From: an uncultured Bacteroides sp.
GTDB lineage: Bacteria > Bacteroidota > Bacteroidia > Bacteroidales > Bacteroidaceae
Direction: 5' to 3'
Length of the DNA: 64,000 nt
NCBI RefSeq assembly: GCF_910586915.1
Contig: NZ_CAJULN010000007.1
Location: forward strand, 57,208 to 121,207
Part shown: positions 26,926 through 36,315 of the stretch, one piece after another
Layout: each line of letters begins with the position of its first letter
Position numbering within the stretch: position 1 is the stretch's first letter
Program-made: the position numbers and the translations under genes
The notes under the pieces: model-generated
Seen by the model: only the letters and a program-made list of their open reading frames with translations
Told to the model about the DNA's origin: nothing
Databases searched by the model: none

Positions 26926-27849
26926 TTAGTGTGAATGCTCCAACAAGGTTTCGACTACCGATTGCGGAGCTTTGAAAATGGTTCCGTGCTTGTGTCCGGC
27001 AGGCACACTCACCTCACGGGTGATATCGGTGAAGTTCTTAAAGTCCTTCGTGCGCATGGCGCCGTATATCTTCTTCTTGTAAACATCGAAATAGATGAGG
27101 TACTCCTCTCCCACCTTCTCCACGGTAGGGCCTTCGACAAAAGATTCGGTGAACGGCTGCGACGCAGGCGAGTAAGGTCCCGTCAAGGCGTTTGCAAAAG
27201 CAATTTTCAGATTGCGTTCCGGACGGGTATTGTCTTTGAGCACCATGACGTAATCGCTCGGCGCACGTTTCACAAGCACTGCATCAATCGAACTGAATCC
27301 CGGGTCGTACAATACTTTCGCTTTGGAGACGGTTTTGAAATCCTTTGTGGTGATATAATACAACCGGTGGTTGTTGTTCTCGTCTTCTATCCCCCGCTCA
27401 AAACGGCCGGGGATGCAGGAAGCCCATACGACGACAAACTGTCCGTCCTCTTCGTCATAGAAAATCTCCGGAGCCCATACGTTTACGGTGGTCGGCTCGT
27501 CTGCCATGACAGGAATCATCCGTTGTTCCGACCAGTGAATCAAATCGTCGGAATGGGCATAGCCAAAGCCAAAATCGCCCTTCCAGCTCGTAGTCCATAC
27601 CAAATGGAAAGTCCCGTCGGGAGTACGCACCATCGAGGGGTCGCGCATCAGTCGGTGCTGCCCTAACCCCGGCTTCAACCACACTCCGGGGATGCTGTCC
27701 CAATGCATTCCGTCCTCACTGTAGAGGAATCTCAACCCTTCGTCGGCAGGTTCGTGGAAGGAGGTGAACATATAATAGTCTTTGCTTCCTCCACACGAAG
27801 CCAAAAACAAAATACCTATTGCTGCTAATGCATTCCTTAACTTTTTCAT
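26926..27849 (-). CDS. GH43-like five-bladed propeller lipoprotein
   Basis: The 307-residue lipoprotein has the lipidated cysteine at residue 19 (LFLASCGGSK). The mature part is a five-bladed beta-propeller of the GH43/DUF377 kind: FTSFHEPADEGLRFLYSEDG, LMRDPSMVRTPDG (acidic residue in the RDP motif), NVWAPEIFYDEEDGQFVVVW, and FVEGPTVEKVGEEYLIYFD with a candidate general-acid glutamate. I recall the RG-II neighbour of BT1020 (BT1021) as a GH43 alpha-L-arabinofuranosidase, which fits an arabinose-bearing side chain. It heads the five-gene operon and has the shared PUL motif 39 bases upstream of its start. Confidence 0.78.
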   Translation of the reverse strand: MKKLRNALAAIGILFLASCGGSKDYYMFTSFHEPADEGLRFLYSEDGMHWDSIPGVWLKPGLGQHRLMRDPSMVRTPDGTFHLVWTTSWKGDFGFGYAHSDDLIHWSEQRMIPVMADEPTTVNVWAPEIFYDEEDGQFVVVWASCIPGRFERGIEDENNNHRLYYITTKDFKTVSKAKVLYDPGFSSIDAVLVKRAPSDYVMVLKDNTRPERNLKIAFANALTGPYSPASQPFTESFVEGPTVEKVGEEYLIYFDVYKKKIYGAMRTKDFKNFTDITREVSVPAGHKHGTIFKAPQSVVETLLEHSH

Positions 27850-27887
27850 TGCTGTTTCAGTCTATATTATATCCTTATATACAAAGG

Positions 27888-27912
27888 AGACGATAACGAG
27901 CCGGTTTTGTAC
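27888..27912 (-). promoter_or_regulatory. Shared PUL motif upstream of the GH43-GH143/142 operon
   Basis: On the sense strand, GTACAAAA (27912-27905), 13 bases (ccggctcgttatc), then GTCT (27891-27888). The preceding TTGA makes a 12-base identity, TTGAGTACAAAA, with the copy at 4252-4263. Confidence 0.6.
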
Positions 27913-27956
27913 TCAAACCGGGCGATAAGTTCTTGCAAGGAGGATATAATAATAAC

Positions 27957-27988
27957 AGCAGGACGGCCCGAAACCGAACCGTCCTGCT
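27957..27988 (-). terminator. Terminator of the PL1-DUF3826 operon
   Basis: A 10-bp stem, AGCAGGACGG (27957-27966) with CCGTCCTGCT (27979-27988), lies 48 bases after the DUF3826 stop. On the minus strand it is followed by GTTATTATTAT. A second small stem, CCGGTTT/AAACCGG, lies at 27901-27921 and overlaps the shared motif. Confidence 0.6.
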
Positions 27989-28036
27989 TACTCATCAAAC
28001 AAACTAACCTTTCATTTTTTATGAAACAGTCTTTTT

Positions 28037-28705
28037 TCAGATAGACCCTCCACGGGCTTTTATGCGTTTATACCACTCCTCGCGTTCTTTCTTCAAGTCG
28101 TATCCGCGCTTGGTGAGGTAATTGTTGATACGTCCTTTATACTTTCCGAAGGCCGCGTGTTTTTTGTTCGAGTTCTCCGCATCCAAAGCAAACTCGCGGG
28201 CTTCTATCAGCCAGGCGTAAATCTGCGCCTTCTCTTCCTCCGTCAAGGTTGGAATCATGTCGAGGTGAGAATCGTAGGTCACCTTCACTACGCCATAGGT
28301 CATACCGTCTTTCACGGCTTCTATCTGCTTCTCGTCGAGGAAAAGCGACAGGTTTGCCGGAAAAGCGAAATGCGAACGGTACAACGCCGCGTCTTTCTCG
28401 TGCTCGGCAGCCTTTATGGCATCGTTTTTGGCGTCGCCGGTCAGACCGGATTCTTTCGCCTTTTTGACTTTTGCATCACGCACCTCATAGATATCGTTCA
28501 ACTCGAAGTAGCGGTTGGCAATGATATTGCGTACACTTTCGGCCACTTTCGCATCCGTAATCCCAAGTTTGTCGACTATCTTCTGCGAACGGCCGACGAT
28601 AGACTCCACGTATTGAGGGTCGCGATTCTCCTTGTTCAAATCGACCGCTCCGGCAGACATCCAACCGGAAAGCAACAGCAAAGCAATGATGAATATCTTT
28701 TTCAT
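28037..28705 (-). CDS. DUF3826 exported protein
   Basis: The 222-residue protein has a signal peptide (MKKIFIIALLLLSGWMSAGA) and a mostly helical DUF3826 domain. Shared marks with the C-terminus of the methylesterase at 17372 are an early helix (KIVDKLGITDAKVAESVRNI), the MIPTLTEEEKAQIYAWL turn (compare IVPQMTEEETAFVLQQL), and a basic end with NNYLTKRGYDLKKEREEW. It is co-transcribed with the PL1 lyase, starting 2 bases after the lyase stop, and lies beside all the pectin enzymes. No catalytic activity is known to me. It could bind partially trimmed galacturonan in the periplasm or support another enzyme, which is inference. Confidence 0.75.
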   Translation of the reverse strand: MKKIFIIALLLLSGWMSAGAVDLNKENRDPQYVESIVGRSQKIVDKLGITDAKVAESVRNIIANRYFELNDIYEVRDAKVKKAKESGLTGDAKNDAIKAAEHEKDAALYRSHFAFPANLSLFLDEKQIEAVKDGMTYGVVKVTYDSHLDMIPTLTEEEKAQIYAWLIEAREFALDAENSNKKHAAFGKYKGRINNYLTKRGYDLKKEREEWYKRIKARGGSI

Positions 28706-28707
28706 GT

Positions 28708-30447
28708 TTACATCAATTTTCCTTTTTCAGCCAATGTATCGTAGTTGTTCTTCAGGTCGCGCCAGTCCACTTTGTGCTTCGTACTGATACCGTTGATGTA
28801 TTTTTCGATATTCGTATATCCGTCGCCCGTGCAATCTTTGTTGGCATCGGTCGGGTCGTTCGGGTTCAGTCCGTTGGCAATTTCCCATTCGTCCGGCATT
28901 CCGTCGCCGTCCGTATCGACATACGGCGTGCCTTTGTATTCAGGATAGCCACCCATCTGACGGATGTCGGTGATGATTCCCTGTTTGTAGGAGTCCTTCG
29001 GCAGACGGCGGTATCTGAACTGTCCGTCCTTGCCCATCGACTTGGGCGAGAGTCCTGTCAGGTCGCCGTAAGCATCCTTCGGAAGTTTCTTTTCGTAATA
29101 AGGGATACCCGTTCTCACTTCCTCCACGATGCGTTCGTCAACGATATCGCGGCAAGGGATGTTGGCTCCGGCGTGGCGCAGGACATAGTCGTATGCATCA
29201 TTCGCTCCCATGATACGGATATACGGCATTTCGAACGGCTGATAGCTGCGCATATATTCGGTAAATCCGTCCGTGTTGGGCTGGGTTTCGATTTGAATAC
29301 CGCCGTTCCAGTTGTCGCGGGTTATCTCCGGATAGCCTTCCATGATATTTCCGTCGGCGTAGACACGTCCGTAGACTTTATGGTCCAACTTACTGCGTCC
29401 AGCTTCCGGTTTGAGGATGCGGTGTCCTACGTTGGAATCCTTCGGAGTGGCAGGACCGGGTTTGTAGTAGTTGTTAATCATGTTGAACATAGCGGTATAG
29501 TCGCCGCCGTCGGAAGAACGGTGCACCCAATTGAACACTACATTATTAACAAAATTGAATATACCGTTCCATCCGATAGAGGGGTTGCGTCCCGAGTTGC
29601 TTGCCCAAAGGTTGCGTGCAAACGCACAGTTCTCGCCGCCCAATGTACTGCCGAATGCATGGTTGTATGTATCGAGTGCTTTTGCCGAGATGGTGTTCTG
29701 AATGGTTACGTTCACGGTAGGCAGCTTCAGGTCTTTGCTTTCGTACTGGCCTTCGCTCGGGTCGTACATATGGCGGTAGAAAGAGATGTTTTCGTCCAGT
29801 CCCCACGTGCAGGAGCAGTGGTCAATCATGATATTGCCCACAGGGTTTCCTCCGAACGAGTCGTCGCGGTGCCACACTTTCGTCTCTCCACGGCGGAAAC
29901 GCATATGGCGTACAACGACATCGTGCGTATCTACCCAGAATGATTCGCCGGCAATGCAAACGCCATCGCCCGGAGCCGTCTGTCCGGCGATGGTGACATA
30001 GGGAGCACGGACGATAATCGGCGATTCGAGGCGGATGATACCTGCCACGTTGAATACGATGATACGCGCACCGCCTGTCTCGCACGCTTCGCGGAAGGAA
30101 CCGGGTCCGCGGTCGTTCAGGTTGGTCACGGTAATCACTTTACCGCCACGGCCGCCGAAACTGTACATTCCGCCGCCTTCGGCTCCCGGAAACGATGGGA
30201 TATCCGCCTGCGGCAAATCATACGGACGGGCTGCCCAGGGGATATAGGGACGTCCCTCCTTCGCTTCTTTCATCACAACGGGCAATGCTTTCGCCCAGGC
30301 TTCGTCCGACCGTTTCCGCTCTTCGGCCATCATTTTCGTATAGTTGTCTTTGGCTTCTTCGGTTATCTGCGGGTATTGCGCCCATACGACTGCCGGAGTC
30401 CACATTGTTGCAGCGAATGCTGCTAAAAGTACATACTTATTCTTCAT
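28708..30447 (-). CDS. PL1 pectate lyase with C-terminal calcium-binding repeats
   Basis: I start it at ATG 30447, which opens a signal peptide (MKNKYVLLAAFAATMWTPAVVWA-Q). The open frame continues to 30810, but that part is intergenic and carries a terminator. The 579-residue protein has a PL1 parallel beta-helix at about 75-430 with FPGAEGGGMYSFGGRGGKV, VVRHMRFRRGE and NIMIDHCSCTWGLDENISFY. It ends in an aspartate-rich calcium-binding segment (DTDGDGMPDEWEIANGLNP) near residue 520. It cuts polygalacturonan by beta-elimination and would produce the unsaturated ends used by the GH105 enzyme. BT1023 is the positional counterpart in the RG-II locus. DUF3826 follows 2 bases later. Confidence 0.87.
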   Translation of the reverse strand: MKNKYVLLAAFAATMWTPAVVWAQYPQITEEAKDNYTKMMAEERKRSDEAWAKALPVVMKEAKEGRPYIPWAARPYDLPQADIPSFPGAEGGGMYSFGGRGGKVITVTNLNDRGPGSFREACETGGARIIVFNVAGIIRLESPIIVRAPYVTIAGQTAPGDGVCIAGESFWVDTHDVVVRHMRFRRGETKVWHRDDSFGGNPVGNIMIDHCSCTWGLDENISFYRHMYDPSEGQYESKDLKLPTVNVTIQNTISAKALDTYNHAFGSTLGGENCAFARNLWASNSGRNPSIGWNGIFNFVNNVVFNWVHRSSDGGDYTAMFNMINNYYKPGPATPKDSNVGHRILKPEAGRSKLDHKVYGRVYADGNIMEGYPEITRDNWNGGIQIETQPNTDGFTEYMRSYQPFEMPYIRIMGANDAYDYVLRHAGANIPCRDIVDERIVEEVRTGIPYYEKKLPKDAYGDLTGLSPKSMGKDGQFRYRRLPKDSYKQGIITDIRQMGGYPEYKGTPYVDTDGDGMPDEWEIANGLNPNDPTDANKDCTGDGYTNIEKYINGISTKHKVDWRDLKNNYDTLAEKGKLM

Positions 30448-30492
30448 TTCTATTTGATTTTGTGAAGTTGTTAATTCAAAAATACAATAATA

Positions 30493-30517
30493 AGACGAAA
30501 GAAAAAAAGATTTGTAA
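30493..30517 (-). promoter_or_regulatory. Shared PUL motif and -7 element upstream of PL1
   Basis: On the sense strand, TTACAAAT (30517-30510), 13 bases (ctttttttctttc), then GTCT (30496-30493). Eight bases later comes TATTTTTG, a good TAnnTTTG -7 element (about 30477-30484). This is the copy where the motif sits most clearly just upstream of a recognisable promoter. Confidence 0.6.
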
Positions 30518-30570
30518 TCAGCCATTATAAAAAAAGTTTGCCGCATCATCGTTGGGGAGGGATAAAAAAG

Positions 30571-30610
30571 AAAGCCGCCCTTTCTCACCAAACGGAGAAA
30601 AGGCGGCTTT
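30571..30610 (-). terminator. Rho-independent terminator of the SusC/SusD operon
   Basis: AAAGCCGCC (30571-30579) pairs with GGCGGCTTT (30602-30610), and TTTCTC (30581-30586) with GAGAAA (30595-30600), around an 8-base loop. On the minus strand the stem is followed by CTTTTTTATC, a good U tract. It begins 25 bases after the SusD stop codon. Confidence 0.85.
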
Positions 30611-30634
30611 GCGTCATGCTTTATGAAAAGGGCT

Positions 30635-32896
30635 TTATTCTGCCAACGGGTCGAATGTACCGTTGGCTCCACCATTGTTGTAGTCTCCCCATCCAACGGT
30701 CTGCTGTACTGCCGTATTTGCACTTTGAGCACCCTGAGACAGACCGAGGAAATAGTATCTGGGATAGAAAGCAATTTGATATTCCCCCTTATTGGAGTCG
30801 TAAGAGTCACCTTTCTTTTTCTTGCGAATCAGGTATGTATCATAAAACTCTTTCAATGTTTCCTGTGATGCGGAAATATCCCCGTTCAAATCCAAAGCCT
30901 TCGGGCGTTTCACGTCTTTCAGCGGGTCGGGGTTTTTGCTTGCGTCTCCCACCGGCCACGAGTTGCCTCCCAGGCCGTTATTATAATCGTTTCTTACGCG
31001 ATATTCGATGTTGTCGCGGCGCTGTCCGTTGAGGGGAGCGAATCCCAACCAGTTGCAGGTATTTCCATTCCATCCGGTCAGTTTCCATGAAGCGGGCAAG
31101 TTGTCTGTGTAGACTCCGCCTCCCACTCCGTCGCCATCGTACAACAGCCAGCGGCGGCAATCGTCAAAACGCTTGCCTTCGTAAGCCAACTCAATCTGCC
31201 GTTCGTACAAGATGGCCGACATACAGGCGGCAGCATCGGTTTCAAGACTGGCCTGCAAACCGCAGTCGCCCGTATATCCTACACGCTGGCGAATCAGCTT
31301 CAACTGCTCTACCGCTTCTTTCAGCAGGGCGTTGTCGCCCCCTTTGGCATAGGCAAGTCCGCAGGCAGCTTCCGCATAGTTGAGCAAAACTTCCGCATAG
31401 CGGATTTCGATATACGGGTTTGCATTGTATGTAAATCCGTTCTCCTGCGTATATTGGTATCTCGGGTTTGAGTTTACCTGGAGGTCGTCCGAGCGTTTGC
31501 GTATATAAAGTCCTTTTACATTGTCGAGCAGATTGTCCGCTCCATAGGTGTTTCCGCTTTCGATGTCGTCTCTGTCTTTCTCGGAGGTGTACCATACGTA
31601 GTTCCACAATTCGTAAGACGCACCTTCGTAGGGATTGTTGTTCTTATCGTTGCGCGGGTCTCCCTTGAAATGCCAATGCACGCCGGGGAATGCGAAAGTG
31701 CGATAAAAACGAGGGTCGCGGTTCATAAAGACAGGCGTACACGTCGGAGATTCGGGATTGGTGTCGTATGCATATTCGGAAGTTTCCAGTTTGGTATAGC
31801 TTCCGTAGGTTGCCGGACGTTTGCCATCGGCCATCGGAAACAAATCGACCATCATTCCCGACGGGGTTTTTCCGCCGTTTCCTAACGTATTTTTCGGACG
31901 GATACCCCGCTCCCACGGGTTGTTCTTGCTGTAGTCCACGGCACTCGTCGAAGAGTTTGTATTGTAAAGCACCATCATTACAGCTTCCCGGTTGTTGTCA
32001 GCTTCCGTAAAAAGTTTGGCCCATCCGGCTGCATTCTTTCCCGGGGTTTCGAAATTCTGCAATCCGTTTCCGCAGGCTTCCAGCACGGCTATGGACGCTT
32101 TGATGTCGTCGTAAGCCTGCTGCCAGCGATTCACGTCGTTGGCGCGATTGAAAAGCGGGCTGGCATAAAGCAAGCGTACACGTCCGAGCAAGGCTTCCGC
32201 CGTACCGGAAGTGACACGTCCCAAATCCTTACCTGTCCATCCTCCGTTTTGTGTAAAAGGAGCCAGCAGTGCCGACGACTTTTTCAAATCTTCGCAAATA
32301 AAGTCGACACACGCTTTGGTGGTAGAACGGGGAGTCACCGACCCTGCCACCACTTCCTGCACTTTATCTACAATGGGGACACCGCCATACCACTTGAGCA
32401 GGTTGTAGTAACGCCATGCACGCAGAAAATACAACTGTCCCAACAGTTCGTTTTTCTGCTCCTGCGATAACGTACTGCCTTCGATTCCTTCGATTGCGTC
32501 GTTACAGTTCCGGATGAAACCGTACGTCATTTTCTGAATATTACCGCTCGTGCCATGAAAGTAATCGGGCACGGGGTTGTTGCCCGACTGATAAGTCAGT
32601 GGCGCACGCGGGTCAACGAAAGCTCCGAAACCACTGTATTCTTCGGTCGACTGCGACTGTGTGTCCGAATCGCCCGTACTGTTGTACTGGTAGTCGGGGG
32701 CTGCCTTCACATCGGGCATGATAAATTTATACACGTCATTTACGCGCGACAAAGCTCCGCTGTAATTGTTGTAGGCGTCCTGCGGACTGGCGTAATCGTA
32801 ATTCTTCTTATCTTGCAGAAACTCATCGCTACACGATTCGAGAAAGGATGTTGCCATAAGAGCAACGCTCAGCATAAGTATATTTTTTCTTTTCAT
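30635..32896 (-). CDS. SusD-like surface glycan-binding lipoprotein
   Basis: The 753-residue lipoprotein has the lipidated cysteine at about residue 22 (FLESCSDEF), then the SusD/RagB start (FLQDKKNYDYASPQDAYNNY). Helical TPR-type segments follow (GQLYFLRAWRYYNLLKWYGG), with the C-terminal block YIEIRYAEVLLNYAEAACG and YERQIELAYEGKRFDDCRRW. It caps the SusC barrel and captures oligosaccharide at the cell surface. At 753 residues it is longer than the usual 500-600, as is often true for partners of complex pectin oligosaccharides. It starts 11 bases after SusC, and a strong terminator follows. Confidence 0.93.
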   Translation of the reverse strand: MKRKNILMLSVALMATSFLESCSDEFLQDKKNYDYASPQDAYNNYSGALSRVNDVYKFIMPDVKAAPDYQYNSTGDSDTQSQSTEEYSGFGAFVDPRAPLTYQSGNNPVPDYFHGTSGNIQKMTYGFIRNCNDAIEGIEGSTLSQEQKNELLGQLYFLRAWRYYNLLKWYGGVPIVDKVQEVVAGSVTPRSTTKACVDFICEDLKKSSALLAPFTQNGGWTGKDLGRVTSGTAEALLGRVRLLYASPLFNRANDVNRWQQAYDDIKASIAVLEACGNGLQNFETPGKNAAGWAKLFTEADNNREAVMMVLYNTNSSTSAVDYSKNNPWERGIRPKNTLGNGGKTPSGMMVDLFPMADGKRPATYGSYTKLETSEYAYDTNPESPTCTPVFMNRDPRFYRTFAFPGVHWHFKGDPRNDKNNNPYEGASYELWNYVWYTSEKDRDDIESGNTYGADNLLDNVKGLYIRKRSDDLQVNSNPRYQYTQENGFTYNANPYIEIRYAEVLLNYAEAACGLAYAKGGDNALLKEAVEQLKLIRQRVGYTGDCGLQASLETDAAACMSAILYERQIELAYEGKRFDDCRRWLLYDGDGVGGGVYTDNLPASWKLTGWNGNTCNWLGFAPLNGQRRDNIEYRVRNDYNNGLGGNSWPVGDASKNPDPLKDVKRPKALDLNGDISASQETLKEFYDTYLIRKKKKGDSYDSNKGEYQIAFYPRYYFLGLSQGAQSANTAVQQTVGWGDYNNGGANGTFDPLAE

Positions 32897-32907
32897 TGTT
32901 TTTTCTT

Positions 32908-35900
32908 TTAGAATGTTACATTCACACCAATCGTAAACTTACGCAATGTAGGATACGTACCGTACGCTGTCATCGGATCCATGAAATTGTCCGGATAGGG
33001 ATTGTAGAAGCTCAGCAGGTTTTGTCCCGTCACGTTGAAACGGCAGTTCTCGATACCTATCTTTTTGGTATATCGCGAAGGTATCTTGTAGGCCAGCGTC
33101 AGACGGTTGAGCCGGATACGCGTACCGCTCACACGCCAGAAGGTAGAAGCGACGCTATTGACGGAAACATGTTTCAGATTAGGATACATCGCTTCGCGAT
33201 TGGCCTTCACTACCACATTGCCCGCAGCATCCAGCACATCTTGGTAAACATACATATTGTCTGTATTCCAGAACGAAGGCATATTGGCATATTCCAAATC
33301 CTGGTAGCTGCCTGCCGAATCGCCTTTGTTGCCCAACTTAATCGCATCTGTCGGTACAAAGCTGTATCCGCCCCAACTGGCGTTCAACTGTGCGCTGATG
33401 GAGAATCCTTTGTATTCGGCACTCAAATTAGTGGTGAATCCGTAGGGATTGTTGCGGTTGGACATTCTCACCTGGTCGTTTTCCTTGTCTACCACACCGT
33501 CGGGACCTGCATACGTTCCGTCGGGTTGCAATTCTCCCCTCACGTCTTTATAAATCAGCATACCGGGTCTGACCTCGTCTTTGGTCATATTCATGTATTT
33601 GGTGATGTTGTATTTCTCGAAATATTCATCAATGTCCTGATAACTGCGGAACATTCCGATGCACTGCATCCCCCATGTGCCGATGTCCGTCCGGTCTCCC
33701 TTACGCAAGCTCTTATACGTGAGCGGGTCATCCCAGTCGGCTACCAACACTTTATTGTCCGTATATCCGGTGTTCACCTGTACTTTGTATTTGAAATCTT
33801 TTCCAATCTTGTCTCTCCACGTCACTGAGAGTTCTACTCCGTAAGCGTCCATTTCGCCATAATTCACATAGGCCGACTGTGTTCCCACCGTGCCGGGTAT
33901 CGACGATTTGTAGGGAAGCAGCATTTCGCGGTTCCAATCGTAGTATCCGTCAATGGCAAAGGCAAGGCGATTGTTCAGGACGTTGAAATCCAATCCCAAG
34001 TTGGCTTTGTAGGATTTATCCCAATGTGCATTGCGGTTGATGGCAGATATGTTTTTGTTAATCGTAATATGGCTGCCTGCGTTCAGTTCCGTGCCTGTGC
34101 CGAAGATGAAGCCTTTGTCTTTATCCATCGCATAGTTCTGTGCCCACTGCCACGGAAGCGTATTGTCGCGGCCGGTCAAACCGAACGAAGCTCTCAACTT
34201 CAGGTAATCTATCCCTTTGGCACGCTCCTTAAACCACTCTTCCTGCGAGATGACCCAACCGGCAGACAGGGAGGGGAAGAAACCCCAATAGTTTTCCGGT
34301 GCGAATTTGGTCGATGCATCCGAACGGAGCAGGAACTCCAACATATACTTGTCTGCATAGGCATAGTTGATGCGGCCGATGTAAGACAATGTACCCGATT
34401 CGGCACGCGAGAACGAAGTCTCGCCTTTGCCCTCCGCACTCATCGAGTTGGACTGACCGTTGGTAAATTCATACGGATAAGTGATGCTACCCACCACAAA
34501 TTCGCTTTCGGCTTCCGAACGTTCGATGGAGAACAATCCGCCGAGGGTATGCGCTCCGAAGGTTCTGTTGTAGGTGACGGTAAAGTTCATCTGATAGTTG
34601 TCCGTGCGGTTCATGTTTCTGCTCAGGAAAGAAGTATCACCGTTCACAACCGGTTTGCCGTTGTTGGCATACAAGAAGTTGTTGGAGCCGAGCAAAAGGT
34701 CGTAAGCATCCTCCTGCCCCGGTATGGGTGTATAGAGATGTTTTCCGCTTCCGGCACGGTCGGCCATGTAATAAAGGTCGTAAGAAGAGCCGTATTGGTT
34801 TGTTTTGGCCGAATTGATACTTTTTGAATACGTAAACTTCATTTTCAGTCCTTTGAGCCATTTGTTCCATCCGAAATCATATTCCACGTTGGCGTTGATA
34901 TTCATGTTGGAAGTCATGTTCCTGCTATAGTCGCCATTGTTTTGCAGGGCCGCAAAGTTATACTTCTGCACATTGCTCACCTGCGAATTGCCCACACCGA
35001 AAGCGGCAATCGGCAAACCGTTGATTTCTTCCGGAATGTAGTACGGATGGGTGAGCAACGTGTTGTAGTCTTCGGTTTTAGAACCTCCCACTTTATTCAA
35101 AGGGGTATTCTTCTTTCCATAGTCGCCGGATACCTGCAAGCCTGCGCTGAGCCATTTGCTCACTTTCACATTCACTCCTGCACGGTAAGTCCACCGGTCA
35201 TAGTCGAGATTGCCCAAGTTTCCATCCTGATTGAAATAAGAGATACCGGCAAAATAGCCTGCTTTTTCGGTAGCACCGCTCAAATTGACACTATGCTGTT
35301 GTGTCAATGCGGCTTTCCAGTACTTGTCGAGCAAATCGTAGTGAAGACCTTTCATCGCATTCAGCTCGTCGGCCTGAAACAAATCTTCCAACAGGTTGAT
35401 TGAAGTATCCGTGGGGTCGGCCGCACGTACTGCATTCCACAACCGGCCATATTCGTAGGCGCTCAACATCTTGGGGCGGGACACTTCGTCGGCGATACCG
35501 AAAGTGCCGCTATACGAAATCTGCGGTGCGCCAAGTTTACCTTTCTTCGTGGTGACGAGAATGACGCCGTTCGCCGCACGTGCTCCATACACGGCAGCCG
35601 CCGCGTCTTTCAGCACCGAGATGCTTTCAATCATGGAGGGGTCTAAGTTGTTGAAAGCTGTGGCTCCCAGGTTTTCTACTGTCGAACCTACTTTGACCTC
35701 GGTGGGGTAAATGTATCCGTCAATTACATACAAAGGTTCCAGGTTATTGTTGCCCATATTCGACAGTACATCGTTCTGACGGATGGTGATGCGGGCATTC
35801 TCTCCCGGGCGGGCGTCGCCGCCACTGACGGATACTCCGTTGACAAGGCCGCTTAATGTATTGGCCAGGCTACCGCTCGAGATATCCTGTATTTCGTCCA

Positions 35901-36285
35901 TCGGGACCGTAGCGATGGCTCCGGTCAGATGTGCCTTCTTCTGGGTGCCGTAACCTACCACCACCACTTCTTCCAACTGTTGCGTATCTTCTTTCAATAT
36001 GATTTTCGTCAACTTGAAATCCGAGATTTTCTGCGGAGTGTATCCGATGTAGGATACTTCCACCCATTTGCCCGCAGGAACGTTTATCGCAAATTTTCCG
36101 TCCAAATCGGTAATTGTTCCAATCGTAGTATCCACCACTTTTACAGCAGCACCGATTACAGGTTCTCCGGTTTCGTCTACCACCACTCCTTTAAAGAGTT
36201 TGCCGTCTTGTGCCACAAGCGGCAACGACATCATCAACGAGAGAAGCAGACTTAAACATAGCTTAAATACATTCTTATGTTTCAT
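32908..36285 (-). CDS. SusC-like TonB-dependent outer membrane transporter
   Basis: The 1,125-residue receptor has a signal peptide (about 1-25, ending VAQ), a carboxypeptidase-like regulatory domain (FKGVVVDETGEPVIGAAVKV), and the SusC signature and plug (VVVGYGTQKKAHLTGAIATV, then LYVIDGYIYP and AVYGARAANGVILVTTKKG). A 22-stranded barrel follows, ending in KFTIGVNVTF with the terminal aromatic residue. It imports RG-II fragments across the outer membrane with energy from TonB. It lies between the surface beta-helix lipoprotein (30 bases upstream) and SusD (11 bases downstream) in one operon. Confidence 0.95.
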   Translation of the reverse strand: MKHKNVFKLCLSLLLSLMMSLPLVAQDGKLFKGVVVDETGEPVIGAAVKVVDTTIGTITDLDGKFAINVPAGKWVEVSYIGYTPQKISDFKLTKIILKEDTQQLEEVVVVGYGTQKKAHLTGAIATVPMDEIQDISSGSLANTLSGLVNGVSVSGGDARPGENARITIRQNDVLSNMGNNNLEPLYVIDGYIYPTEVKVGSTVENLGATAFNNLDPSMIESISVLKDAAAAVYGARAANGVILVTTKKGKLGAPQISYSGTFGIADEVSRPKMLSAYEYGRLWNAVRAADPTDTSINLLEDLFQADELNAMKGLHYDLLDKYWKAALTQQHSVNLSGATEKAGYFAGISYFNQDGNLGNLDYDRWTYRAGVNVKVSKWLSAGLQVSGDYGKKNTPLNKVGGSKTEDYNTLLTHPYYIPEEINGLPIAAFGVGNSQVSNVQKYNFAALQNNGDYSRNMTSNMNINANVEYDFGWNKWLKGLKMKFTYSKSINSAKTNQYGSSYDLYYMADRAGSGKHLYTPIPGQEDAYDLLLGSNNFLYANNGKPVVNGDTSFLSRNMNRTDNYQMNFTVTYNRTFGAHTLGGLFSIERSEAESEFVVGSITYPYEFTNGQSNSMSAEGKGETSFSRAESGTLSYIGRINYAYADKYMLEFLLRSDASTKFAPENYWGFFPSLSAGWVISQEEWFKERAKGIDYLKLRASFGLTGRDNTLPWQWAQNYAMDKDKGFIFGTGTELNAGSHITINKNISAINRNAHWDKSYKANLGLDFNVLNNRLAFAIDGYYDWNREMLLPYKSSIPGTVGTQSAYVNYGEMDAYGVELSVTWRDKIGKDFKYKVQVNTGYTDNKVLVADWDDPLTYKSLRKGDRTDIGTWGMQCIGMFRSYQDIDEYFEKYNITKYMNMTKDEVRPGMLIYKDVRGELQPDGTYAGPDGVVDKENDQVRMSNRNNPYGFTTNLSAEYKGFSISAQLNASWGGYSFVPTDAIKLGNKGDSAGSYQDLEYANMPSFWNTDNMYVYQDVLDAAGNVVVKANREAMYPNLKHVSVNSVASTFWRVSGTRIRLNRLTLAYKIPSRYTKKIGIENCRFNVTGQNLLSFYNPYPDNFMDPMTAYGTYPTLRKFTIGVNVTF

Positions 36286-36315
36286 CTCTATAGTATTAAT
36301 GTTTTTTTATTTGTT

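Noticed and set aside
30448..30810. N-terminal extension of the PL1 gene
   Set aside because: A signal peptide starts at 30447, and the extension crosses the SusD terminator and the PL1 promoter motif.
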